Shown: positions 23,220-32,185 of the stretch, in pieces
Position numbering within the stretch: position 1 is the first letter of the stretch
Layout: the number at the start of each line of letters is the position of its first letter
Source: RGIG1918 sp964570895
GTDB taxonomy: Bacteria; Cyanobacteriota; Vampirovibrionia; Gastranaerophilales; Gastranaerophilaceae
Assembly: GCA_964570895.1 (NCBI GenBank)
Contig: CAZMZD010000002.1
Location: 1 to 64,000, forward strand
Direction of reading: 5' to 3'
Length of the DNA stretch: 64,000 nt
The notes under the pieces: model-generated
Told to the model about the DNA's origin: nothing
Databases searched by the model: none
What the model saw: the letters and a program-made list of their open reading frames with translations, nothing else
Translations under genes and position numbers: made by a program

Positions 23220-23807
23220 ATGAAAAAAGCGTTTACTTTAGCGGAAGTTTTATTGGTTCTTGCAATCATCGGTGTAATTGCAGCCCTCACTGTTCCAAAC
23301 CTCGTAACGTCAAATATGGATAAAAAATATGTGGCACTTGCTAAAAAAGCTCAAACAACCCTTCAACAAGCAATTGACACTAAAATGGGCGACGCTGCAG
23401 TTGGAACAAATAAAATGGGCATGCCGCTATTGAAATGGCTCTCGCAAACACAAGGCAATGTTCCTGCAGTTTTGAGAGTTTCAAATAGTGATGGTACAAA
23501 TTGCAACCGAGTGCTCACAACAGATGGTATACTATATGTGAATTTGACTGCTGCATCATCTTGCACAAATGAAAAACCATGTTATATTGGGATTGACTTA
23601 GATGGTGGCGCAGGGATTACAGCAAGTTCTGTCACCAATACTGCGGTATCAAGTTCTGCGAATAATTCCGTATCTCGTGATATTGTCGTATTTGAATGCA
23701 GAAAAAATTTCATTGCGCCGGCTGACCCTACTAATACAAATGTAGCATCATACAAAGCAGCAGCGGTTCGTGCTAACGAATACTTAGGTTTTTCAGTTAA
23801 CAACTAA
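23220..23807 (+). CDS. Type IV pilin-like protein 5
   Basis: 195 residues, MKKA-FTLAEVLLVLAIIGVIAA. It has LTTDGILYVNLTAASSC, EKPCYIGIDLDGGAG and DIVVFECRKNFIAP. Its N-terminal 50 residues are very close to those of proteins 3 and 6 while the remainder is not, the usual pattern for paralogues whose exposed domain diversifies. AAAGGA precedes the ATG, and a terminator follows the stop, closing the 3-4-5 operon. Confidence 0.87.
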   Translation: MKKAFTLAEVLLVLAIIGVIAALTVPNLVTSNMDKKYVALAKKAQTTLQQAIDTKMGDAAVGTNKMGMPLLKWLSQTQGNVPAVLRVSNSDGTNCNRVLTTDGILYVNLTAASSCTNEKPCYIGIDLDGGAGITASSVTNTAVSSSANNSVSRDIVVFECRKNFIAPADPTNTNVASYKAAAVRANEYLGFSVNN

Positions 23808-23822
23808 TTGAATTTTGATATT

Positions 23823-23851
23823 AAAAGCGCCTCTTGATAGGGGCGTTTTTT
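23823..23851. terminator. Rho-independent terminator
   Basis: AAAAGCGCCTC, loop TTGATA, GGGGCGTTTTTT, with one G-T pair, after pilin-like gene 5. Confidence 0.85.
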
Positions 23852-23900
23852 GTTATTTTAAATTTTTGTTAAATAATTTTTTAATGCATAAAAAAATTTG

Positions 23901-23912
23901 TATAATAGTTTT
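23901..23912 (+). promoter_or_regulatory. -10 box, predicted leaderless start
   Basis: TATAAT at 23901-23906, then AGTTTT and the ATG. No ribosome site is present. Confidence 0.55.
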
Positions 23913-24251
23913 ATGGACAAAAATAATGAGAAAATAGTTGTTTTAAATGAAAAAAAGAAAGGAAGAAGCGCAAATTCCGCTTCAGATAACCCTTGGTATG
24001 AAGGTTTTGAATATACAAAGCGGACGCGGGATGTGAACGGCTTTTCGCTTAATTTTGAACATTTAAAAAATTACGGCGAAAAAAACAGATACGCAATAAG
24101 CGTTTTGAGAAAAATTAAAAATAAAACATACATTTATAATTATTTTGTTAAAAATGAAGAATTGCCTAAATTTTTCAAATGCTATTTTGATGGTAAAATA
24201 GAAGGTGAGATTATCGAAATAGAAAAATTAGATCCGGAAAATTTGGCGTAA
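23913..24251 (+). CDS. Small protein of unknown function
   Basis: 112 residues, starting MDKNNEKIVVLNEKKKGRS. A disordered basic N-terminus precedes a compact domain (NPWYEGFEYTKRTRDVNG ... YFDGKIEGEIIEIEKLDPENLA) with predicted beta strands. No family recognised. I use this ATG because it follows TATAAT by 6 nt; an upstream in-frame TTG overlaps that box. It ends 4 nt before the radical SAM gene, so the two are likely co-transcribed and may be functionally linked. Confidence 0.65.
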   Translation: MDKNNEKIVVLNEKKKGRSANSASDNPWYEGFEYTKRTRDVNGFSLNFEHLKNYGEKNRYAISVLRKIKNKTYIYNYFVKNEELPKFFKCYFDGKIEGEIIEIEKLDPENLA

Positions 24252-24255
24252 ACCA

Positions 24256-25983
24256 TTGAATAAACAAACTTTTTTTGAAAAATACGATTATATTTTAAAA
24301 AATTGCACAAAGCCTTCAAGATATATAGGCGGAGAATTTTTAAGTGCAAATAAAGATTTTGAAAGCGCGGAAGTGACCATGGCGCTTGCTTTTCCTGATA
24401 AATATGAAATTGGGATAAGCAATTTTGGGCATAAAATTTTATATAAAATCATAAATGACAAAGAAAATTTTATGGCGGATAGAATTTATGCGCCGGAGAT
24501 TGATTATTTAGAAAATTTTGAAAAATCCGGCTTGCCGTTTTGCACTCTTGAAGCAAAAGTTCCTCTTTGCGAATTTGATTTTGTAGGTTTTGCGCTTCAA
24601 TATGAGCTTTCATATACAACGCTTCTTAAAATGCTTGAGCTTGCGTATATTCCTATTTTATCTTCTGATAGAAAAGAAGGCTGCCCGATAATTCTTGCAG
24701 GCGGTCCTTGCGCCTATAATCCGCTTCCGATTTCAAATTTCATCGACGCTTTTTTAATTGGTGATGGCGAAGATTCAACCCTTGAAATTATGGAATTATA
24801 TAAAAAATTGAAACTCGAAGGCGCGACAAGAAGCGAAATTATTGAAGCAATTTCAAATGTTGAAGGCGTATATTGCCCAGCGCACCACAGGGAAGTTAAG
24901 AAAAGAATTTCAAAACTTGAATATCACACGGCGCCCACAAAATCTCCTATACCGCATTTTGAATCCGTGCATGATAGGGCAACGGTTGAGATTAGGCGCG
25001 GTTGTTCAAGATTATGCAGGTTTTGCCAAAGCGCTCACACTAATCTTCCAATTCGAGAAAGAAAAAAAGAAGATGTAATTTCTCTTGTTAAAGATTATGT
25101 GAAAAACACAGGATATTCAGAATATTCCTTGCTTTCGCTTTCTTCAAACGACCACACGCAAATTGAAGATATTATTTTTGAACTAAACGATTATTTTAAA
25201 AACACTGATGTGAGCGTGTCGCTTCCAAGCCAAAGGGCAGATAAATTTTCTTTGCGCCTTGCAAACCTTATGCAAGAAGTTAGAAAATCTGCGGTCACAA
25301 TTGCGCCGGAAGCCGGCACACAAAGGCTTAGAAATATAATTAAAAAGAATTTAACGACAGAGCAAATTTTAAATGCAACAGTTGCCTCGGTTGAAGCAGG
25401 GTGGAGAAAAATTAAATATTACCTTATGATTGGGCTTCCTTATGAAACATATTCAGACGTAGAAGGAATTGCAGGGCTTTTTGAGGAGGTGCGCAAAAGC
25501 TGCATGGAACGCGGGCTTAAAGTGCCTCAAATCACTTGTTCTATTTCAATTTTTGTTCCAAAACCTTTTACGCCGTTTGCTTATGCGCCGCAAAATACAT
25601 TAACTGAAATTGCAGATAAAATTAAATTTTTGAAAGAAAAATGTGCCTCAATGCGCAATGTTAAGCTCAATTTCCATAATTCAAAATTGAGCCAAGTGGA
25701 AGCATTTTTAACTCGCGGAGATAAAAGGCTGAACAATTTTATCTATGATTTGTACAAATCCGGTTCATATCTTGACTCTTGGGACGAAAATTTTGATTAT
25801 GATAAATATGTGTCAATTGCAAAAGATAACAATTTAGATGTCGAACTTGAAGCAGTGAAAGAGTTTTCGCCCGATGAAGAACTCCCTTGGGATTTTATTA
25901 GCTTAAATTATGATAAAAGCTATTTTAAAAACGAATATATGAAAGCTAAAGAATTAGCAAGTGCAACACAAGAAATAAAATAA
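24256..25983 (+). CDS. Radical SAM protein with B12-binding-like N-terminal domain (TIGR03960-like)
   Basis: 575 residues. The N-terminal ~200 residues resemble a cobalamin-binding Rossmann domain (ALAFPDKYEIGISNFGHKI, ILAGGPCAYNPLPI, DAFLIGDGE). The radical SAM core has RRGCSRLCRFC (C-x3-C-x2-C) near residue 250 and a TIM-barrel-like order of motifs (APEAGTQRLRN, YYLMIGLPYET). This matches the uncharacterised family often fused or adjacent to a DUF2344 domain; that domain is absent here. Function unknown; related proteins act as methylthiotransferases or B12-dependent methyltransferases. The start is a TTG four bases after the previous stop, with only a weak ribosome site, so the exact start is uncertain. 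Confidence 0.82.
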   Translation: MNKQTFFEKYDYILKNCTKPSRYIGGEFLSANKDFESAEVTMALAFPDKYEIGISNFGHKILYKIINDKENFMADRIYAPEIDYLENFEKSGLPFCTLEAKVPLCEFDFVGFALQYELSYTTLLKMLELAYIPILSSDRKEGCPIILAGGPCAYNPLPISNFIDAFLIGDGEDSTLEIMELYKKLKLEGATRSEIIEAISNVEGVYCPAHHREVKKRISKLEYHTAPTKSPIPHFESVHDRATVEIRRGCSRLCRFCQSAHTNLPIRERKKEDVISLVKDYVKNTGYSEYSLLSLSSNDHTQIEDIIFELNDYFKNTDVSVSLPSQRADKFSLRLANLMQEVRKSAVTIAPEAGTQRLRNIIKKNLTTEQILNATVASVEAGWRKIKYYLMIGLPYETYSDVEGIAGLFEEVRKSCMERGLKVPQITCSISIFVPKPFTPFAYAPQNTLTEIADKIKFLKEKCASMRNVKLNFHNSKLSQVEAFLTRGDKRLNNFIYDLYKSGSYLDSWDENFDYDKYVSIAKDNNLDVELEAVKEFSPDEELPWDFISLNYDKSYFKNEYMKAKELASATQEIK

Positions 25984-25989
25984 TGTTTA

Positions 25990-26005
25990 TGGTAAGATTT
26001 TAATT
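25990..26005 (+). promoter_or_regulatory. Extended -10 promoter, predicted leaderless
   Basis: TGG followed by TAAGAT (25993-25998) and 7 nt to the ATG of the exonuclease gene. Confidence 0.45.
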
Positions 26006-26932
26006 ATGATTGAAGAAATGGAAAAAGAAATTGAAATTGTAATTGACGTTGAAACAACGGGGCTTGATTACACAAAAGAAAAAATTATTGAATTTGCGGG
26101 CGTGAGGCTTGAAGACGGCGTTATTGTTGATAAATTTGAAACATTAATTAACCCGCACCAACACATCAGAAAATCATCCCAAGCAATTCATGGGATATCT
26201 GAAGAAATGCTTGAAGGCGCACCTGAAGAAGAAGAAATTTATCCTAAAATTTTCGAATTTATAGGAGATCACACTCTTGTTGCGCACAATGCAGTTTTCG
26301 ATTTTAGCTTTTTGAACAGAGCTTCAAAAAGGCTTTATCAAAAACCTTTAACAAATAAATATGTTGATACTCAATTTATGTTTAAAGAAGTTTATCCGCA
26401 TATTGAAAGTTGTGGGCTCGGCTCTCTTATTGAATGTTATGGCGTTGAATGTGAAGCTCGTCACCGCGCTATGGGCGATGCTTATTGTCTTGCAAAAGCT
26501 TATCCAATGCTTCGTAACCAATATTTCCAAAAATATGATTGGCAACTTTCTCAAATTCATAATGTCGATTATTTATTTGAAAGATATTTGAGAATACAGC
26601 AAGCAATTTCCGTTATGCAAGGCGAAATTCAAGACTTAAGGTCAATTTTTAAAATTTATTTTGAAAGAGGGGGCGAGGATATTGTGCTTCCATCCGGCGA
26701 AACCCTTGCATATCATTCTAAAAAGACTTTCTCTTATGATTTTAATCAAATCAAAGATGTTTTAGAAGAAGCGGGGGTGCTTCCAAAAGCGGTTAGGCTG
26801 AACAATGCCTTTATTGACAGGCTTGTTGCAGGGAATGCACTTGACGAAGAAACAAAAGATAAAATCAAATCTGCAAGAATTGAAATTTCTGAAAGCAAAT
26901 CTTTCCAAGTGACAAAAGCAGATAAAAAATAA
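26006..26932 (+). CDS. DnaQ-like (DEDDh) 3'-5' exonuclease with C-terminal extension
   Basis: 308 residues. The exonuclease domain fills about residues 8-175 with motif I DVETTGLD, motif II HNAVFDFSFL and motif III HRAMGDA, so all DEDDh metal ligands are present. It resembles the proofreading subunit and PolC-type exonuclease domains. The remaining ~130 residues (YLFERYLRIQQAISVMQ ... LPSGETLAYHSKKTFSYDF) are helical with a short beta segment and match no domain I can name. A repair or RNA-processing role is possible. Another in-frame ATG is at codon 5. It ends at a shared terminator with the flagellar genes. Confidence 0.82.
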   Translation: MIEEMEKEIEIVIDVETTGLDYTKEKIIEFAGVRLEDGVIVDKFETLINPHQHIRKSSQAIHGISEEMLEGAPEEEEIYPKIFEFIGDHTLVAHNAVFDFSFLNRASKRLYQKPLTNKYVDTQFMFKEVYPHIESCGLGSLIECYGVECEARHRAMGDAYCLAKAYPMLRNQYFQKYDWQLSQIHNVDYLFERYLRIQQAISVMQGEIQDLRSIFKIYFERGGEDIVLPSGETLAYHSKKTFSYDFNQIKDVLEEAGVLPKAVRLNNAFIDRLVAGNALDEETKDKIKSARIEISESKSFQVTKADKK

Positions 26933-26940
26933 TTCATTAA

Positions 26941-26966
26941 AAAAGGAGGCTTGAGCCTCCTTTTTT
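26941..26966. terminator. Bidirectional Rho-independent terminator
   Basis: AAAAGGAGGCT, TG, AGCCTCCTTTTTT between the convergent exonuclease gene and flgE. Confidence 0.95.
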
Positions 26967-26975
26967 AAGTTATCT

Positions 26976-28373
26976 CTAACCTCTTCCCAGATAAACTAAT
27001 GTTTGTAGAATGCTATTTGCTGTATCAAATACTCTTGAGTTTGCCTCAATTCCTCTTTGAGCAAGTAACATTGTTGAGAATTGGCGGCTCATGTCTACGT
27101 TTGAGCTTTCAAGGCCACCTGTTGTAACTGAACCGATACCGTGGTTGCCTGCTGCTGCGTAGCTCACTGCGCCTGAGTTTGGCCCTGTTGCATACATGTT
27201 TGAACCAACCGCAACAAGACCTTGGTTATTGGTGACATTCGCGAATTGAATTTGCATATTCCCCGGAATTAGGGCGTTAGGGTCAGCAATTACGTCGTCA
27301 TCAATAATTTCAACGCCGTTTGTCATAGTGTATTTGAATTTGTAGCTGTCGTCGTTTTCGTCTTGATAAACTGTAACTTTGTCACCGTTTGAATATGTTG
27401 CTTCAATAATACCTGTTTCACTCACAGACCAAGATTCAAGAGTTACTGCTCTATCGACTGCGGACACAGGGTCAATTGTAACTGTATAGTCAAGAATTTT
27501 GGTTGAGTAATATGAATTTGTGGTTGCTGTTGCAGGAACTTTGCTTGACCAAGAAATATCCGTTGTTTGAACAAAGTTTGATGTGCCAGATTTAAAAGAC
27601 ATTGTTTGAATTAAATCTTCGTCAGTGTCTGGGTCTTTATCAATTTGGAATTGCAAAACACCATCTTTTATAACGCAAGTAATATCCATATCGGCAGCAT
27701 CTAGTTGAGTGTTGAAATCTGTAACCAATTTTTGAATAGTTGTGTTTTTTGGGTCGCCAATTGTAAGCGTTACGCTTCCTGTTGTGCCGTCCGGTTTAAC
27801 GATGTTAATTGAAAAATCGCCGGCAATAATTTGAGAGTTGTTTGTTTGGTCTAATGTTTTTGTTTGGAAAGTTGCTTTAGGTTGTGCAACAGGGTCAAGT
27901 TCCAAAGATTGCGGGATTTTAACAGGAGTTGTTGAAGCACTGTAAGATAACACTTGTTCGGTACCAAGAACATTGTAACCGCTTGCTGTTACGAGGTAGC
28001 CGTTTGAGTCGAGTGTGAAGTTACCGTCACGAGTGTAACGAAGAGCGCCGTTAGCGTCTTTAATTGTGAAGAAACCGTCCCCTTCGATTGCCATATCTGA
28101 AGTTTTGCCGGTTGTGTTAATTGATGAAGTATCAAAGTTTTTAGTAATTGAAGAATTCAATGTACCAACACCATATTGTCTGCTGTTTGTACCACCTGCT
28201 GAATATGTCGGAGCGGTACCGCTTGTGTATGTTTTGTACCATACATCTTGGAAGTTGATAGTTGATTCTTTGAATGCTGTTGTGTTCAAGTTTGCGATGT
28301 TATCTGAAACAACTGTGATTGTTTCCTGACCGGCGTTAATCCCTGTCATTGCGGTATACATTGCTTGTGTCAT
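26976..28373 (-). CDS. flgE: Flagellar hook protein FlgE
   Basis: 465 residues. The N-terminus MTQAMYTAMTGINAGQETIT then VVSDNIANLNTTAFKES is the flagellar rod/hook signature; DMAIEGDGFFTI and LRYTRDGNFTLDSNGYLV follow. The C-terminus has GGLESSNVDMSRQFSTMLLAQRGIEANSRV and ends in a heptad helix. Both terminal helices pack in the axial core of the hook. The middle ~250 residues form the variable outer domains. AAGGAG lies upstream of the ATG. It is the last gene of the fliJ-fliK-flgD-flgE run and ends at a shared terminator. Confidence 0.93.
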   Translation of the reverse strand: MTQAMYTAMTGINAGQETITVVSDNIANLNTTAFKESTINFQDVWYKTYTSGTAPTYSAGGTNSRQYGVGTLNSSITKNFDTSSINTTGKTSDMAIEGDGFFTIKDANGALRYTRDGNFTLDSNGYLVTASGYNVLGTEQVLSYSASTTPVKIPQSLELDPVAQPKATFQTKTLDQTNNSQIIAGDFSINIVKPDGTTGSVTLTIGDPKNTTIQKLVTDFNTQLDAADMDITCVIKDGVLQFQIDKDPDTDEDLIQTMSFKSGTSNFVQTTDISWSSKVPATATTNSYYSTKILDYTVTIDPVSAVDRAVTLESWSVSETGIIEATYSNGDKVTVYQDENDDSYKFKYTMTNGVEIIDDDVIADPNALIPGNMQIQFANVTNNQGLVAVGSNMYATGPNSGAVSYAAAGNHGIGSVTTGGLESSNVDMSRQFSTMLLAQRGIEANSRVFDTANSILQTLVYLGRG

Positions 28374-28414
28374 CTATATCTCCTTGTTAATTAATTTTTA
28401 TTGTTTTTTTGTGA

Positions 28415-28972
28415 TTAGCCTGAATAATTTTCTGCGAGATATCCTTTAACTGCGTCAGAAAGCCCTGCGAAGTTAATATTTAAATCTCCCAAAGTTTTTT
28501 CAATTGATTGTATCGACTCTGCTGTTTGTTGGTTTTGTGCTGAATTTCCGCTTGATGCGCCAACGCTTTGCACAAGGTCTAGCGGATAATCTTTTCCATC
28601 AATTGTGATTGTTGGTTCGCTTGATGAGAAATTTGCAGATTCCACCACCCCTGTTATTGTTTTGCTTGCGTTGTCAGGGTCTGTGATTGTAACTTCTTTT
28701 CCCACAAGCGAAAGTGTTTGTTGGATTGCATTGTTGCTTGTAATTTCGCTTTCAATGTCCATAATTTTTTCTAATTGAGTGAATGTTGCTTGTTGCGAAA
28801 GGAATTCGCTGTTATCAACAGGATCTAATGGGTCTTGATATTGAAGCTGTTCGAGCATCAATTTCAAGAACATATCAGAAGTGATTTCCGAGTTATTTGT
28901 TTTAGTACTCGCATTCGCCATTTCGGTTTTTGCGGTATTGTTTTTCATATTAACGAGTTCTGATGTAGCCAT
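28415..28972 (-). CDS. flgD: Flagellar hook capping protein FlgD
   Basis: 185 residues. The conserved N-terminal block MFLKLMLEQLQYQDPLDP then VDNSEFLSQQATFTQLE is diagnostic. FlgD forms the cap on which FlgE subunits assemble; it is discarded when the hook is done. The C-terminal part (KEVTITDPDNASKTITGVVES) is the usual beta domain but short. AAAGGTAGG precedes the ATG. Its start overlaps the end of fliK by 23 nt, so translation is probably coupled. Confidence 0.93.
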   Translation of the reverse strand: MATSELVNMKNNTAKTEMANASTKTNNSEITSDMFLKLMLEQLQYQDPLDPVDNSEFLSQQATFTQLEKIMDIESEITSNNAIQQTLSLVGKEVTITDPDNASKTITGVVESANFSSSEPTITIDGKDYPLDLVQSVGASSGNSAQNQQTAESIQSIEKTLGDLNINFAGLSDAVKGYLAENYSG

Positions 28973-30626
28973 TATTACCTACCTTTATACCTTCATAACT
29001 TTCAAAGTTTTCATAGTTTTCAACCAAGCTTTCTTGATAAAAGTTTCTTTGGCGATGTTCAGAATTTTCTGAAGAATTTTGGTTATTAGAATTTTTATTT
29101 TGATTATTTGAATTGTTTTCTCTTGCGTTTTCTTCTTTTTGCTCGTTTTCTCTAAAATCTTGCGCAAGAGTTGAATCGTTGTTTGCGCCTTCAGGTGTCT
29201 TAATCACGATATTATCAACTTGCACGCCAGCTTGTGCGAGTTTTGATTTTAAGCCTTCAACATCTTGTTCAAGCATTTTCTTAACATCTTCGTTTTGAGC
29301 AAGAATTGTTGCAGAAACGCCGTTTTTATCTTGGCTCATCTCAATTACAACCCTTCCTAAATCATTTGGGCGAAGAGTTAGCGTGATTTTTGCTGTTCCG
29401 TCAGTTTTTAATTGGTCAAATTTTGCGGTGATTTGATCTAAAACATCATTTTTTTGAACTTCGCTGAATTTTGCGCTAGCGTTTGTTGTTGCTTGTTTAA
29501 AGTCTTGAACTTTGTTTTGAGAATGTTGGTTTGATAAATTTAAGCTTTGGTTTTCGCCGTGCGCTGCGTTGTTTGAAGAAGCCGCATTATTTTGAAGCGC
29601 TTGAACACTTCCTGCTTCTGATTTTAAGCCAAAAGTTTTTTCAAGCGACATTTTAAACATTTGCTCGCTTGCATTTCCTGTGAGTTTTGAGCTTGTGTCA
29701 GTTGTGTTTGTGCCAAGCATAATTTCATCAACATTTAAATTTAAATCTTTTAAGATTTTTTCTTCAACGATACCTTCGATACTCACGTCGTTTGATGACA
29801 TTATTTCGTCAAGCGTCATATTTGTTTCGTTTTGTATGTTGTCGCTATCGACGAAAATTTTGCCTTTTAGCGCTTGATTGTCTTCCGCTAAAACATCAGT
29901 GTCATCAATTTCAGATAAATCAATTTCGTTTGTTTTTTGCGTTTGAGTTGTTTTATCTGCTGTTTTTGTGTTGATAGTTGTGATGTTTTCTGTTGTGTCT
30001 GTTGTTGTTTCTGTTGTGTTTTCAACATCAGCTAAATTTATTTCAAGATTTTCAATAGTTTCGTTTAATTTGGTGTTTTGCACCGCGCTTAAATCGGTTT
30101 CTGTTTTAAGATTTGTGTTTTCGCCCGCTGTTTCCTTGTTTTCTGCTGTTTTTGTTATATCTGTATCAATATTTGAAATGTCAATCGCTTCGATGATTGC
30201 TCTTTCTTTTGTAGCGTTTGTTGCTTCTTCAAGTTGCGCAGTCACTTTTTCCAGCTCTTCATTGTTTGTGTTTTCAGTGTTCTTTTCATCTTTTGATGAA
30301 GTATTTTTAGTTTTTTCGTCTGTTTCTGTTTTATTTTGTTTTACTTTTTTGTCGTCGTTTTGATTATTTTGAATTTTTGAATTATCGCTTGCAGCGTTAT
30401 CAGTTTTTATTTTGTTCTGATTTGTTGTGCTTTGAGTGGTTTTATTTTTAGCACTTGATGAAGCATAATCAGAAAGCTCTTTTTGTTTTTTTGTTGCGTT
30501 TGCAAAAATTTCGCTAAAATCTATGCCTTGAGAGGTAGTCGACATAGTTAATTTTTGCGAAAGTTTAGTTTTAAGACTTTCTTCGGCTGTTCCTGCTATA
30601 CTGTTTGATTGTAATAATTCCTGCAT
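28950..30626 (-). CDS. fliK: Flagellar hook-length control protein FliK
   Basis: 558 residues. About 350 residues of low-complexity Thr/Asn/Lys/Glu-rich sequence form the flexible molecular ruler. A C-terminal Flg_hook domain lies at about 405-490 (KITLTLRPNDLGRVVIEMSQ, VEGLKSKLAQAGVQVDNI), which interacts with FlhB to switch export from hook to filament. The tail after it is Asn- and Glu-rich. The gene starts 10 bp after fliJ and overlaps flgD, consistent with one operon. The long acidic-polar composition is normal for FliK. Confidence 0.9.
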   Translation of the reverse strand: MQELLQSNSIAGTAEESLKTKLSQKLTMSTTSQGIDFSEIFANATKKQKELSDYASSSAKNKTTQSTTNQNKIKTDNAASDNSKIQNNQNDDKKVKQNKTETDEKTKNTSSKDEKNTENTNNEELEKVTAQLEEATNATKERAIIEAIDISNIDTDITKTAENKETAGENTNLKTETDLSAVQNTKLNETIENLEINLADVENTTETTTDTTENITTINTKTADKTTQTQKTNEIDLSEIDDTDVLAEDNQALKGKIFVDSDNIQNETNMTLDEIMSSNDVSIEGIVEEKILKDLNLNVDEIMLGTNTTDTSSKLTGNASEQMFKMSLEKTFGLKSEAGSVQALQNNAASSNNAAHGENQSLNLSNQHSQNKVQDFKQATTNASAKFSEVQKNDVLDQITAKFDQLKTDGTAKITLTLRPNDLGRVVIEMSQDKNGVSATILAQNEDVKKMLEQDVEGLKSKLAQAGVQVDNIVIKTPEGANNDSTLAQDFRENEQKEENARENNSNNQNKNSNNQNSSENSEHRQRNFYQESLVENYENFESYEGIKVGNNGYIRTR

Positions 30627-30636
30627 TTTTTCCCCG

Positions 30637-31083
30637 TTAGTTTTTGTTTTTAAAACGACTGATTGCTATATCGTCAATTTCTTTCATTTCTAGTTTTTCA
30701 AACTGTTTCAGGTGCTCTGCTTCTTGTTTTTCTTTTAAGTTTTCAAGAGTTTTGAGTTCCTGATAAGCGATTGTCATCACTTTTTTTTGTTCTTCGATTT
30801 TAATTTGTGTTTTTTTGATTAAACCCAATTGAGTTTGTATGTCAGAGTTCACTCTTTCAAGAAACATTCTGCAATTACATATTTCATTAATTGCCATTAC
30901 CTCGCCATTTTGGAGCACTTCTATTCTTTCAATCAGCTTTCTTTTCCGATACTCCATTTCATTTAAGATATCAACTTGCGAATTTAGAATGTTTTGTAAC
31001 TCTGCGAGTTTTAATCTTTCGTCTTCAAGTTTTTTCTCCCTAATTTCAAGAATTGGCTGCATTCTGAACTTAAATTTTTTCAT
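30637..31083 (-). CDS. fliJ: Flagellar export chaperone FliJ
   Basis: 148 residues, almost entirely helical coiled coil. The N-terminus MKKFKFRMQPILEIREKKLE follows the FliJ pattern (K-F-x-F-x-(L/M)-Q-x-(V/I)-L-x-x-R-E). FliJ links the FliI ATPase ring to the FlhA export gate and recycles chaperones. The length fits. First gene of the local flagellar run; fliI would be expected upstream, but the next gene upstream on the other strand is a metallopeptidase, so the flagellar cluster is split. Confidence 0.88.
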   Translation of the reverse strand: MKKFKFRMQPILEIREKKLEDERLKLAELQNILNSQVDILNEMEYRKRKLIERIEVLQNGEVMAINEICNCRMFLERVNSDIQTQLGLIKKTQIKIEEQKKVMTIAYQELKTLENLKEKQEAEHLKQFEKLEMKEIDDIAISRFKNKN

Positions 31084-31207
31084 TAAAAAACTTGATTACC
31101 TTATTAAATCCCCATAGTCATACTTTAGGATAGAACATGAAAATAATTCTTTCATCGTCTGCATGGTGTATTCGTTAAGAAATATTAATTTTTAGGCAAT
31201 AATTAAT

Positions 31208-32140
31208 TTGGTTTTGTTTTATTGTTCTCGGTTAGTGAGAAATAGGCGTTTTGTGCAAAAAATCGGTTTTGAAAATTTGAATAATATCACTGTTCAAAAT
31301 AAATCTGTGAAACAAAATCCTGAGCAGCTAAAAAATAAATTAATGCGCAAAGCGTGCGCCACAGGGCTTTGCGCTGCGCCTTCTTTGTCTATTTTGCTTG
31401 GTAAAGAAATTTTTGAGGGTTATTTCTCAAATAAAATGCTAGATACGGCAAAATCAATGAGCAATGATGAAAGAAATGCAATAAGCGCATGTATTGATAA
31501 AGTGCTGGAAAAAGCAAAACTTACAAATTTAATTAAAATTGAAAACATCACATCCAAAACAAAAATTCCTGATGATTTTTCTTTAAATGCGCAACAATTA
31601 CAAGAACTTATAAACGGCACGAACGCATTTTGTGCAGGCGGTAAAATCTATATTAATCAAGATATTTCTCCCAACCTATTACTTCACGAACTTGGGCACG
31701 CACATAGCAACCATTTCTCAAAACTTTCAAATAAATTAATCCCTTATTACGCAAGTTTCAAAAAAATTCCTTTTATTATTGCGTTTGCAAGTTTGCTATT
31801 AAGCGAAGAAAAGCCAAAAGATGGAGGCGAGCTTACAAAATTCCAAAAAGCAAAAAATGTTTTCAGAAAAGCACTTCCGTTTGTTGCGGTTGTTCCTTCC
31901 TTGCCTTGCGTTGTTGAAGAAGGAATGGCGTCAGCCAAGGCTGGTAAGTGGGCTAAAGAATATTTGAGCCCAAAAGTTGCCAAAAAAGTAATTAAAAGTT
32001 ATAAATTTGGCTTTTTGACATATGTAGCTACGCCTATCGCGGCTTTCCTTATAAGTTTTTTTGGCGCAAAACTCAAAGACTTTTTAGAACGTGACAAAGC
32101 TGATAAAAAAGTTCAGACACAAAATTGCGCGCAAAAATAG
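31208..32140 (+). CDS. Membrane-associated HExxH metallopeptidase-like protein
   Basis: Up to 310 residues. A zinc-binding HELGH motif lies in NLLLHELGHAHSNHFSKL near residue 165. Hydrophobic helices occur near 190-200, 225-240 and 270-290 (YVATPIAAFLISFFGAKL), so the protein is anchored in the membrane with a charged C-terminal tail. A further acidic zinc ligand cannot be assigned by eye; EEG at 240-242 and EKP near 200 are candidates. The N-terminus is uncertain: the frame opens at a TTG, and a GTG at 31253 behind TAGG is an alternative. I know no named family. Divergent from fliJ. Confidence 0.65.
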   Translation: MVLFYCSRLVRNRRFVQKIGFENLNNITVQNKSVKQNPEQLKNKLMRKACATGLCAAPSLSILLGKEIFEGYFSNKMLDTAKSMSNDERNAISACIDKVLEKAKLTNLIKIENITSKTKIPDDFSLNAQQLQELINGTNAFCAGGKIYINQDISPNLLLHELGHAHSNHFSKLSNKLIPYYASFKKIPFIIAFASLLLSEEKPKDGGELTKFQKAKNVFRKALPFVAVVPSLPCVVEEGMASAKAGKWAKEYLSPKVAKKVIKSYKFGFLTYVATPIAAFLISFFGAKLKDFLERDKADKKVQTQNCAQK

Positions 32141-32185
32141 CGCGAAGCGGCTTGTTGCTTACTGTGTTTGCAGTTGATTGGGGAA

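Noticed and set aside
28950..30626. Low-complexity region of fliK as a possible surface adhesin
   Set aside because: The C-terminal Flg_hook domain and position between fliJ and flgD explain it as FliK.
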